A stretch of 64,000 bases of DNA from Stereum hirsutum FP-91666 SS1. Taxonomy: Eukaryota; Basidiomycota; Agaricomycetes; Russulales; Stereaceae. A program made the translations under genes and the position numbers. Location of the stretch: NCBI RefSeq assembly GCF_000264905.1, contig NW_006763133.1, positions 281,975 through 345,974 of the forward strand. The letters run 5' to 3'. Of this stretch, positions 13,378 through 24,093 are shown piece by piece (the stretch's first letter is position 1; each line of letters starts with the position of its first letter). The notes under the pieces were generated by a model. The model made no database searches and was not told where the DNA came from. It saw only the letters and a list, made by a program, of their open reading frames with translations.

Positions 13378-13401
13378 CATTGTCATTGTCATTGTCATTG
13401 T
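13378..13401. repeat. CATTGT microsatellite, 4 copies
   Basis: Four perfect tandem copies of the hexamer CATTGT. Confidence 0.95.
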
Positions 13402-13618
13402 GTTTAAAGCCCCGCGCGGAAAGCGCCTATGTGAGCTTTTGTAAGTAGCCATCGTGGTGAGTGATGAAGAGCGAGCCGATTTGCCCATGCTGGGGCAGTC
13501 CATATACGTAGCGGCACTCTCCGTTCTAACGGGACACTGACCAAACACTAACCCCACACCGTATCGGAATTCCACGCCGCCCCTTTCCGCTGCACCACTG
13601 CCGCGCCTCTGCTGCACT

Positions 13619-13835
13619 ACCTTCGGCAGCAGTCACTTTGCTGGTGGATAACTACAGGCACTCCTGGTCTGCTCTATACCACAGGCATACTCCTTGGAGC
13701 GGGAGTGCTTATGCCGTGCACTTTCCCTTGGAGCAGTCTGAGTAACCCTAGACACCCTATCATTTCAAGCTAACACCACTATGTCTTCAACGAGGTCAAG
13801 TTCTGGCACTCTGACGCTCGAGCAGGACCGTCAGG
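13619..13835 (+). repeat. Dispersed repeat, copy 1
   Basis: Diverged direct copy of 15299-15515. Shared blocks include TTCGGCAGCAGTCAC near the start, TCTGCTCTATA, and CAAGGTCAAGTTCTGGCAC (here GAGGTCAAGTTCTGGCAC) with GTGACGCTC near the end. It appears non-coding now and is probably a mobile-element fragment. Confidence 0.8.
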
Positions 13836-15298
13836 ATGTCGTAGAAGCACTGTCCATTTTTTCCTAAGTTTTTTCTCCTCTTTCTCTGTCGCTATAAAAA
13901 GTCTATCATGCAGCTAGTTGTGGGCGCATGAAGGTCTTCGATTGCCTTCATCAAGCTCGACGAAGGGGGAGGTTTAGTCTAAAAGATATGCATCCCACAG
14001 TATCATAAGACAGCAAAAGCCGCCTGATACTATCTCGAATCGGTTTCTCTCTAGGTCACCGTATCGCGCAAGTATGGGCCTCCAGCCCCTCACTATCGTC
14101 GGCCCCATCCCACTCCAAAACAGCACATTCTCTTCTGTTTCCCCAGATCCCTACCCTATCTGATCCCTTCCCTCTTTGCCTGCGGCCTTGAGGAAATCCA
14201 GAAAAGTAGACAACATCAGCAAAAGTGAGAAACGCGCCTAGAGGCCTGGGAGATCTGGGAGCCTCTGGGACGCTCACACCTCTTGTCTACGTCTTGTCGA
14301 CCTTGGAAACAGCTCGGAAATGAACCAAACAGTGAAACACGCGTACTACGCGGCCATAGACCATCGACGTTCATTTCAGTCTGCTGGTCGTCACGTCATA
14401 CGATGCAGAGATCAGAATTCAACGGTATCCAGGTGAGTCCTGCCTGCCCTAAACACGACACCGAGATGGTCTGGCGCTCGATGGCCTTTCTTGACGCGGA
14501 TTCCTTTCTCCTGTAGCACTTGTGATCCATCTGCCCTACACATACCTTTATATGGCACCGCGGCCGCGGTTCTCTCTCTCATCGTGCAACTTCCAACCCA
14601 CTGCGACGTCTTCTCGATTCTCACTCCGTCTAACATGTCGTGTGAAGCCATGGTCGAGGATCGTCAGGCCGCCCGCGCGTTAGTTGGTTTGGGGATTGGG
14701 AACCCTTCTTTTTCGGACAACCTGAACGCCTACCTGCTTAGTTCCTCGGCCTCATATTTGTTATGTGGTCATCGAACAGGTAGCATGGCAAGCTCAGGTA
14801 GTAGCTCCGATGGTCAGAGTCTGTACGTTGTGAATGCGAGTGCGAATAAGGGTTTTTACGGGCGTAGATCGCGGATGAGTCCAGGAAAGTCGCTACTTTG
14901 TAGCGACCAGTGTGGACAAGCAGCGCCTGCCTTTGACCGTGAGTATCCCATTTGATGGCCGATGGTAAGTAGCTGCTCATTCAAGAATCAAGTTCTCATC
15001 AGCAAGAGTGCGCCACACAAAAACAGGTGCTTATTCCAAATTAGATATTTGGCGCGCCACACGCATACGCGTCCCGTCAAAGGACGCCGGGTCGTACTAG
15101 GTCGTACCCAAGTACCTCGACTTCATCCACCACTTACTCTCCACCACCTCTTTCGATCTTTATCTCTGTAACATGGTTACTGCTGACGGAGGTGCTTACA
15201 GGCAAGGCCTTGTACAACTTTTTCGGAAGGCCAGCATCCGCGCTTTTCCCACACGGCTGTCCCTACCACCCCTCAGGCCTCAAGGCCTCTCTGGGCTG

Positions 15299-15515
15299 CT
15301 TTCGGCAGCAGTCACCTTGCTGTTGAATAATTACAAGTCACACTCGTCTGCTCTATAACACGGACATACTCTTCGGGTGGTGGAGTGGGCGTCCTTACGC
15401 CCTGCACTTTTCACCTGGGTAGCAGATCTCGACAGCCCCGTCATTTCGAGCTGGCACATCTATGTCTTCGACAAGGTCAAGTTCTGGCACCGTGACGCTC
15501 AAAACCCTGGTGGAA
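15299..15515 (+). repeat. Dispersed repeat, copy 2
   Basis: Second, same-orientation copy of the 13619-13835 repeat, about 1.68 kb downstream. Copies differ by many substitutions and small indels, so the duplication is old. Confidence 0.8.
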
Positions 15516-16305
15516 CCTTTTTGTTCTTGTTCGTCCGAGAAGGGACTCGGAGATGGAGAATTTGGATGAGTTAGGGGAGGTCAACGAGCTTGGGGCTGCC
15601 ATGAGTTTCGAATGCTGTCCCTAATACCATGACCACTGTTTCTCTTTCCTCTTTCCTTCAGTTCAAATTTGTGCTATCGGAATCGTTCGCTGACAACGGA
15701 GCCCTTTGGCACGCCACACTGATAGAATGGCCTGCATGATTACGCCACCCGGCCTCAACGTACGCTCCCCGAAGTGGAGGTGTTGAGAGGTGCGAAGTGA
15801 AGGCTGCCGAGGGAGCATACCATCGAGATGCTACCCCCGTTGAGGCCGAGGATGTTATAAATTGTTAGTGATGTCGAGGTCCGTGTTTTGTTGCTCACTC
15901 CCTCCTTCAACGGCTACCTTCACTTACATGCAATTCTCTGCAAAGGTTTTAGTGTTGACGGCGTGATTTATGATGTATAAGTCAGTTCCTTAGGAGCTAT
16001 TGAGAACCGTTTCCATGTTTCATTTTCCCTACTTTCGTTCGAGCCTCGCTGTTGTCACTATACCGAGACCTTGCTGTGAGCCGTAGGCGTACGTGCGCGA
16101 TCATACTTGCTCCGAATTCCTTGTGGACCATGGTGTGCATTTCCTCAGGCTCCCATGGTTTGCCTCTGACATTCCAAGTATTTTCGCATCTGTAGAGCCC
16201 TTCGTCCTCCTTACACAGAACTTGAACTTTCGCCTTCCAGACGACGATCACTCGCTCCCCATACACCACATCTCGCACAGGACCTCAGCAGCTTCAGTAT
16301 CCTTG

Positions 16306-16349
16306 CTGCAGCCCACAAGCAGTTCGACTGCAGCCCACAAGCAGTTCGA
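16306..16349 (+). repeat. 22-bp perfect tandem duplication
   Basis: The 22-bp unit beginning CTGCAGCCCACAAGCAG occurs twice back to back without mismatch. Confidence 0.95.
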
Positions 16350-19323
16350 CCCGCATCACCTGCCCTCACCACCACGGGCTCGCCACGCGGCCATGCATGG
16401 CGACGACCGGTCCCTGGCCACGGAAGGTACACCTCCACACCCAGACCTTCCCTCAATCTGTTCCTCAAGCATATCACACTCACTGCATGGGTGCATCAGT
16501 TCGGAATCGCTCTGTGTCAGGAAAGGTCCGACAATTCGGTACAGTTAGGAATGCCACGAGGTATTGAGCTCGAGTCAGATAATAGCAGAGGCAGATTAAT
16601 GCAGCACGTTAGCGGAGAACGACTCTGAGCAAACCATAGGATCCCTGTACATGGCGATGCAGTAGTCCCCGTGTACGTAGTCGGTATCGACTGTCTTCCC
16701 CTCCTTAGGTCTGACTGTGGGAGACTAGTCGTGACCCTCATCTGGGCACTGCCCTTGTTGGGAAATGATCTTCTGCCAATATTAGAGCATCATTTGTTCG
16801 TCGCTTTTCCTAGCGCTGGCAACGTTGCGTTGAGCTGTTTTCAGCAGTTTGCATAGTCCCTGACAAAACAAACAAGCCAAACAACCATACAAAATCAACC
16901 TACGTCTCTGTTTGCACGCTTGGAATAGTTTCACACACTGGGCTGAAACGTGGCCGAGACTGCAATAGCTTCGCACGTCCACGAAGCACGCTACAGCTTC
17001 ACGACCGTACATTAGCTAGACTGTTTACATAAATAAGGTCACGACGGAGCGGGGCTTATCTTATCGTCTCTTTATCTCATGGCGTCCGCGCTCGTCGACG
17101 TCTGCTGATGCCACTGGTTTTGTGTTTGTTCTTGCAACACCAGTGCAGGCTAGCAACTACATTGTGATACGATTGGGCATTCTATTCTCAACCTAGCTCT
17201 GCAGTATTTTCACATCACTCGATGTACCCTGTACCAAGCACCCAGGCCTCAGAATCACGGACGTCACCAAATGGTATGCTCTGTTCCATCCTACCTGCAT
17301 GGTTCAATTCTCTTTACGGAAGCTTCTTGAAGACCGGCGGGCACACAGCGCTTTATCGCTTCATAGTGGTTTTCAGTCCTTCACTCTGAGCACACCCGCT
17401 CCTTTATACCGGCCGTTCAGCCCTCTTTTAGCAGCGTATGCTCGGCAAGATCTTTCCGACAATGCACGACAGATCTTCAACCGCATCAAGGCTCGCGATA
17501 CACTGGAGCAGAATACCGTCACTCACGCTGCCCCCGTTGAACGTATGTTCCTTGGTCCCACCTGGTCTCATCTTATAGTCTTCTATTGGTCTGAATGCGG
17601 TCTCCCATGCACTCAGAGTCTTCGCCGCCTTCACTCCCCGTCAAAAAAAGCGTTTGTAGAGTCTTGATCATGCCTCATCGATGATATACTGACATGTTAT
17701 CGTACTCTTATAGAATCTTCCCCTGGACCAGAGCATATACTGTCCAAGCGATTGTAGTCAATGTCGTATGTTCAACCTCGTATATCGCCTGCTTGGACCC
17801 GGGCCGCAGCTCACGTACTGTAAACTCTTCCTCCTGTGTAGATCGTACAGTTGACGTATCGTACATCTCCTGCGACCCCGAGAAATAACATCATTGTCTC
17901 CTTTGGACTGTACAAGGACCTAATGATGGATCTGAGAGCTAAGACATGTCGATACGGAGCCTGGGTGCTGCTTTCGGGCCATCTATCCTGCAGAGGACTC
18001 ATAGGTAGTCTATTGTTCCTGATGCAGCCCCATCATTGTCGTCTTCATAAGATGAGTACAACGCTCATAGAAAGTCATACTTCGCTGCATATTTCGCTCC
18101 TTGCCTCTTCCATGAGTTTCTGAATGGGCTTCCACATCTATCTATTCACCGATGGCTCAGTGTACAACGTACAGGACCGCGTATATGTAGACGAGATACC
18201 CATACCAACTCCCTCCTAAGAGTATAAACACAAGTGCGCGAAACAAAAGCGAAGAATGCAGAGGTGAAAGATCATACCCGGCATCGAACTCTTCTATGAA
18301 CGCTCGCACAGACCCACTCAAACTTACACGACATATCCTTTGCCATCGCCCCTTGAAAACCATCCCAACTATGGTCCAAACACTAAGTCACTCGCTCGTA
18401 GATCCGACGCTACACCGACCGCCGCTCGGACTAGGCTAAGAAAACCAGTCGTCGCACCCAAAGGCGATCCCTTCCCGGGCACGAACCTACATTTACCGAA
18501 TAAGGACCGAGAGGAGGAGGCCGAGGCCGAATATGCAGAAAAGTCGAAAGAAGGTTGGCGGAGAAGAAGGCAGGGAGGTAGATACAGAGCCAGATATGAT
18601 ATGGAGCGGGAAGTGATGGTGATGGCGAGGGGCTAAGGTGGGGGAAGGTGTGTAAAGTCACGCAAGGGAGAGAAGGTGCAAAACGAGGATAAGGGGCAGT
18701 AGTATTTTGAGGACTCTGAGAAATAGTGAACAGTAGTATGAACGTCCCTTCATCGAAGGCGACGTACGCTCCGTGTAAAAAAGCGCACTACGAGAGGGGA
18801 CGACACTGTGCATGAGTCGCCGTTACTATTTGGCCGTTATTAGTCGCTAATATTGGCATTGATGATCGCGAGAGGTTCACCAGTGAGCTTGGGTCAAAGT
18901 AGTATATATGTGGACATACGCCATGTACATACTTATGTTCAGTACTACATGTGACCCCTGCCTCGCAAAGGGCTCCCGGCTGACGCCCCTGCCTCGCACA
19001 TAGTAGTACGTGCTTCACAGTTCACTTCAGACTTAGGCTCTGACCAACCGTTATCACCTGACGTGAAGAAGATCGTTCACTAGGTTATACTTCAGAGAAG
19101 TTCAGACTCCTCGGACGTGTGCCACACAACACACGTGACCTTGACTGGGGGCTGGCCCGACAGGGCCCGACTTGAGGCAGGTTGAAGTTTTGGTGCCTAT
19201 TTTTAGTATTGCTGATCGCCGTCTCGCTACCATCTCGCCTGTCATGGCGACAATAAAACAAGACCTCCTCCCATGTTTCCCTTCCTATCATCAACAATTC
19301 CTTCTTCCCACTTTTCTACTACG

Positions 19324-19891
19324 GCCCGCAGGTACGTCTATAAGTTCTTCGCATCCTCAATGCTTTGTCACGGCGAGCAGCCTGGTCAGCCAACGTGAAT
19401 GAGACTGCCTTGGCTCCGACGCAGCGGCGAAGTCAAGCAGCTCACCGACAAAGCTTGAGGTGCTCGCGCCCTTGTTTTTGCTATGCTGACTCCCTCCTCT
19501 TTTTCATTCTCCCTCGCGTTGCTACGCTCCCTCTTTTCGGGGAACTGTTGGACGTCTTCGTTATCCGGTCTGAACACGTCTAATTGTCGCTAGCGTGTGA
19601 GCCGTCCCGCAGGTACGTCTACAAGTTCCACACACCCTCAATGCTTTGTCACGGTGAGCAGCCTGGTCAGCCAACGTGAATGAGACTGCCTTGGCTCCGA
19701 CGCAGCGGCGAAGTCAAGCAGCTCACCGACAAAGCTTGAGGTGCTCGCGCCCTTGTTTTTGCTATGCTGACTCCCTCCTCTTTTTCATTCTCCCTCGTGT
19801 TGCTACGCTCCCTCTTTTCGGGGAACTGCTTGGACGTCTTCGCTATCCTGTCTGAACACGTCCAATTGTCGCTAGCGCGTGAGCTTGCCTA
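19324..19891 (+). repeat. 281-bp tandem duplication
   Basis: Two copies, about 19324-19604 and 19605-19891, with a 281-bp offset (for example TGCTTTGTCACGG at 19361 and 19642). They share long identical stretches, including GACGCAGCGGCGAAGTCAAG. Few differences mean the event is recent. It lies 250 bp upstream of the dioxygenase gene start; no coding function seen. Confidence 0.9.
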
Positions 19892-20149
19892 TCATCGCTC
19901 TCTAGCTCTGCTCGGGTACGTGTTGAAAAAGTATGTTTTCGCTCCTGTCCCTTCCCTTCTTTTTGCTTCTCGGCCTTTTTGTTTTGTGTCATGAACTGTG
20001 GTCGTTCGGAATATCTATTCGCGGCGGTTGTATCTCCTCGATTGACATAACACGTCGCTAACTCTTATTCCTTTTTTTCTCTATGCCCCGCGTTGTCTAA
20101 ATCGTCAAATATAACGCTCAAGACCAGCCCTCCGCCCTCCGCCATTACC

Positions 20150-22083
20150 ATGCCTCCACAGTTTTGGTCTCCTCTTGCCACGCGGTCGGGCAGGCTGTAT
20201 CCGGGTCTCTCCCCCGCCTTCATCGTTCGGACAAATTTCGACTACGAATCTGCCTGGAACGCGGCTTGCCACCGGGACGACTTGGAGGGAGAGAAAGAGG
20301 CGCAGGAGAATCCGGCGCTTCTTCGCGGAGAGCCCGAGGACGAACCTGACAACCTCCCTGATTTCGACGTCAGCTCGGATGAGGACGTGGATCGCGGGAC
20401 CGAACTCTCGTCTCCACTCACGACACCTTCAACAAGCCCCACAACTCCACATCCGAACCTTCCACCCGTGCCTACTACCAGGGTTGTAGTCCCTATTTCT
20501 TGCGAGGACAGACCGCCCTCGGCCGTCGATAACGCCACAAAACGCCCTACAACTCGTCGCACTCCTTCATCGTCTCTGCCGACTTCTGCCCCCGTGTTGT
20601 TTGATACCACGCTCAACCGTGCGGGACGCACCGATGGCGATTCCGAACCACAGGATGTCAGCGACGTGCGGAAGAAAAAACGGAAACGAGGTCAGGGTGC
20701 CAAAGCGGCAAATACCGCGAGGGCCGACAGGAAGAGGCGAGAAGAGACTGCTGAGCGAAGGGAGGCAGGACGAATGCCCGTCCACGGTCAAGGATACGTG
20801 AACCGATACCTCAAGGTCGATACTGTGACGGAGAACTTCGACGTGTTTGAGTATAGGGCGGTACAAGGTGGCGATACAGGGAAAGTCGATAGAAGGGGAG
20901 GAGAGAAGGTTCAGGTCACTTTGGAAGGTGCTGAAGAGACCGGGCATAGTCTATTCAACTGGAATGGCATGTACGTAAACCGCTCTTTTTTTGAGCCAGG
21001 GCTTTCTTCTCTGACAGTGTACCCTATAGACGAACCACCCATATCATCGATCGCACCAACCACATCTCAATCGTCTGCGTTGGCAAGCCTGTGGAGACCG
21101 ACTCCCGTCCCCAAGAGAAGACCTGGGACGCGTCCATGGAACGTCTAGGGTGTTTCCTTGAGACCACACGGCAAAAGTACTCGTCAACATTGTCGGTGAA
21201 GGATCGTCACAACCGCCGTGGTCCATATCCCGGTGTGAGTGTCGGCTTTACGCGTGGCAGCGGCTCTCTGGTAAGATCAGTAACTTCTTTGATCACTGTG
21301 ACTGTACTGACATCACTTGCAGGACGTCCATAACCTTCAACACAAGAAGGCGCACCGCCCAATGGTACGAGAGCTGGTTGAGAACCATGATGCGCAACGG
21401 GTAGTCGCTTTCCAGAACGGTATGTGATTGCGTATACTATCCGTTCCGACTATTTTGACCACTGATTGACTACTTCAACTGCAACAGAGTCCCTTGCTGC
21501 ACACTTCCCGAAAGTTTATTGCGACTTGAAGGAGAAGGTCGAGGCGATCTGCAAGCACCATCCAAAAGTGAAGCCGACATTTCCGTCCCATAGCATTTAC
21601 CCCGGATGCACGTTCAACTTGGGCCCTCAAACTGTGACCGATGAGCATACAGACCCTGGTAACATCCCTGTTGTTCCATGCTCAGTCACCGGCCTGGGGG
21701 ATTACGATCCCAACTTGGGTGGCCATCTGGTTCTCGAAGATCTCAAGCTCATTATTCGTTTCCCGCCGGGTTCGACCATTCTTCTTTCGTCCGCCAGTAT
21801 CCGGCATTCGAACATCCCGATCCAGAAAGGGGAGAAGAGGTACAGTATCACCCAGTTCTGTCCTGGCGGCCTTTACAGGTGGGTCCGACATGGATTTCGT
21901 CCGGCCTGCACGCTCTCGAAGAGTGAAAGGGAGGCCCTTGACGGAGATGCACAGGTTCGTTGGCAGGCGTACTGGGATTTATTGTCCACGCCGGAATCGC
22001 TGAGAGAAGATAGGCTCTTTTTAGTGGGGAAGGAGGAGGTGTGGCTCAGGAAGGGGACGGGCCCCGGGGAGATCAAGGAATGA
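20150..22083 (+). CDS. TET/JBP-like 2-oxoglutarate-Fe(II) dioxygenase
   Basis: Four exons (20150-20970, 21030-21270, 21323-21419, 21488-22083; introns 59, 52 and 68 nt with GTACGT, GTAAGA and GTATGT donors) give 584 residues. The first half is disordered with Asp/Glu-rich and Pro/Ser/Thr-rich parts and a basic block RKKKRKRGQGAKA, a likely nuclear signal. The C-terminal half is a double-stranded beta-helix oxygenase: H440 and D442 form HxD in DEHTDPGN, H493 is the distal metal ligand in IRHSN, and R504 in GEKRYS would bind 2-oxoglutarate. The blocks GGHLVLEDL and RFPPGST are typical of an Agaricomycete group that I place with fungal TET/JBP-type enzymes, whose characterised members oxidise 5-methylcytosine; expansion of that group with KDZ transposons is published knowledge. 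Substrate here is inferred only. All metal ligands are intact and no frame break is seen. The start ATG has an ACCATG context; no KDZ transposase was recognised nearby. Confidence 0.82.
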
Positions 22084-24093
22084 ATGTGGCACCTTGCGCC
22101 ACACCGGATTACTATACGATTTTCACCCCTAATACCTCATTATACACCTCCAACTGCTCTCAATATTTGCTTTCGCTATCTCTGTCTACTCTGCTTCAAC
22201 TTCATAGCTACTATACAGTCATGCTCTCGGCTACTAGCTAGCTTGTTAGAGATACATTGGCACTCGTCCGAGCAACGTTTCGATGTACCAGATTTATGCG
22301 ACTCTGTTGTGTCGTTTCCACGTGTTTCTCGTGTTTTTCAACAAGATTCTGCCACTCTCATAGTCGAAGCTGCAGCCGCTCCACAATGATCGTTTTTCTC
22401 CAATTGCGATCCGCTGGATGAAACCCGCAGTGTCATCAGGACTTCGCAGACTTCATCCCTACCATACCTAATCGGCCGTTCAGTTCTAATTGTTAAGTTA
22501 GGACACCGTTCCTTGACAGTAAGTACGCCCAAAGGGAGCATGGACGCCTTCCTTCGTCATCTAAGCCTCATGGCGAGCACAGAGACAGCTTGAGAGGAGT
22601 GAAAGGTGGGCAGAAACATTGAGGTCCAGAGCAGACAAGTGGTTGTCGGCGAAAAAAGGTGAGTGCAAGTGACGCCGTCGCGTTCGAGCTATGATGACGG
22701 AATCGTCGAAAGCCGCCACCGGTCCTGCGAGTTCCCCGTCGGGGGTCGGTGTGCGTGCGCCGAATCATGTTATATATGTATATACGGCTGCGAAGCCTAC
22801 TCGTGCTACTGAAAGTACACTGACATCTTTGAAAGGTAGAGTGGTAGACATCGAAATATACAAGGGAAATCGACTGATGCAGAGAGAACTTGTGTCGTGG
22901 TGGCGGGATGTAACACGGAGGGCATGAAATATGTGGATTACAAAAAAGGTTGGTGTGCACGGATGCCTATCGCAGGAGGGTTAGCATGAGGTAAGGCTCC
23001 AGTTCAATCAGGACACACCAGAGCCGATTTCGAGACTTCTCTTATGGCGACGAGCGCGGAGTGCGGACCATCGTACACTGGTAAGTATCGCGCGACACCC
23101 GCCACTTCCCACGTGGGAACACGAGGACTTGCGCCGAGTTGCCGCCTGCATCTGCTTTCGTCCCCGGTATTTCTAATACCGCTCCCAGATATATTTCTCT
23201 TTCGCTCTTACCATCTTTCTGGGTATGGCGGCCTGTCGTTCACTGACTTACGAAGAGGGATTTCAGTCTCGGCTGGTGGTCAATCGCTCCTGTCTCGTTG
23301 ATGCTGGTCGGCGTGCTTACTACTATCTACGCATAAGTGTACGTAATCCCATTCATGCGACTACTGGGAATTGTTCTTGTCTTCGAGGTTCCTATAGTCT
23401 CAAGATACCATCCGCACCAAACTGTTCTGGACAGATATACATTTTCTTCCACACCTTTTCGCGCGAGCCCATCGCTCCTCCGCTTACTAGCAAACTCTAC
23501 CTCGGGTGCGTCATTTCGGCTAAGCTTCACCAATATACTCTTCGAGTGACTTAAGTTCTGCTCGTTTCCCGCCAACACACGTCCTCGTTTGTAACACGCC
23601 GCACGCCTACAGTCTGCAGTCTGCGTCAGTGCCATGTATGTTATGACTATACATATAGTAAATTTCGTACACTTAGCTGTCTCGTGCAGGAAACTACACC
23701 ATCAGCGATAGTCTCTTGGAGAGCTAGCCGAAGCTTGGAGGAGCTTGCTAGCGCTTGCAAGGCTCGCCAAGGGGCTCAATGGGCTGTCAGCTTCGCTGAC
23801 GAGTCGGCCTCGTCTCGCACTCTCCATCACTTTCTCCCGCTCGCTCCTTACCTAGGACCTCCCTCGCTACTACCCAATGTCTTTGCACAAGACGCAATGT
23901 CGCCAGTGTCAAAAATTTATTTGACAAACTACCCCTCCTGATAGTCACTCCGACTCCGTTGGAAAGCCATGAACTCACGATGATCGGTAAGTATTCGAAA
24001 CAGAAAGCGGATGTAGACACGAAGACAGATGATGATCGCCAACGCGATGTATATTTCAAGAATGTAAACGACGTATATTAAGTCAACCCAACG
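22084..24093. other. No supported gene; one dispersed repeat
   Basis: Nothing recognisable apart from a short repeat at 23085-23165 that recurs near 49775. A 78-codon frame at 22691-22927 has no support beyond being open. Confidence 0.4.
23085..23165 (+). repeat. Dispersed short repeat, copy A
   Basis: Matches 49775-49855 in the same orientation: both carry ACACCCGCCACTTCCCACG, AACACGAGGAC and CGCCGAGTTGCCGCCTGCAT in the same order. Confidence 0.8.

Larger units (their letters stand above)
12787..20149. other. Gene-free, repeat-rich stretch
   Basis: Over 7 kb without a supportable gene. Scattered frames of 60-150 codons occur but none has a domain or convincing splice chain. It contains a hexamer microsatellite, a 22-bp tandem duplication, a dispersed ~215-bp repeat in two copies and a 281-bp tandem duplication (separate entries). 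I read it as decayed mobile-element sequence, without a recognisable transposase or reverse transcriptase. Confidence 0.5.

Noticed and set aside
20242..20947. Two minus-strand frames of about 126-129 codons opposite the dioxygenase exon 1
   Set aside because: Antisense shadows of a Ser/Asp/Pro-biased exon.
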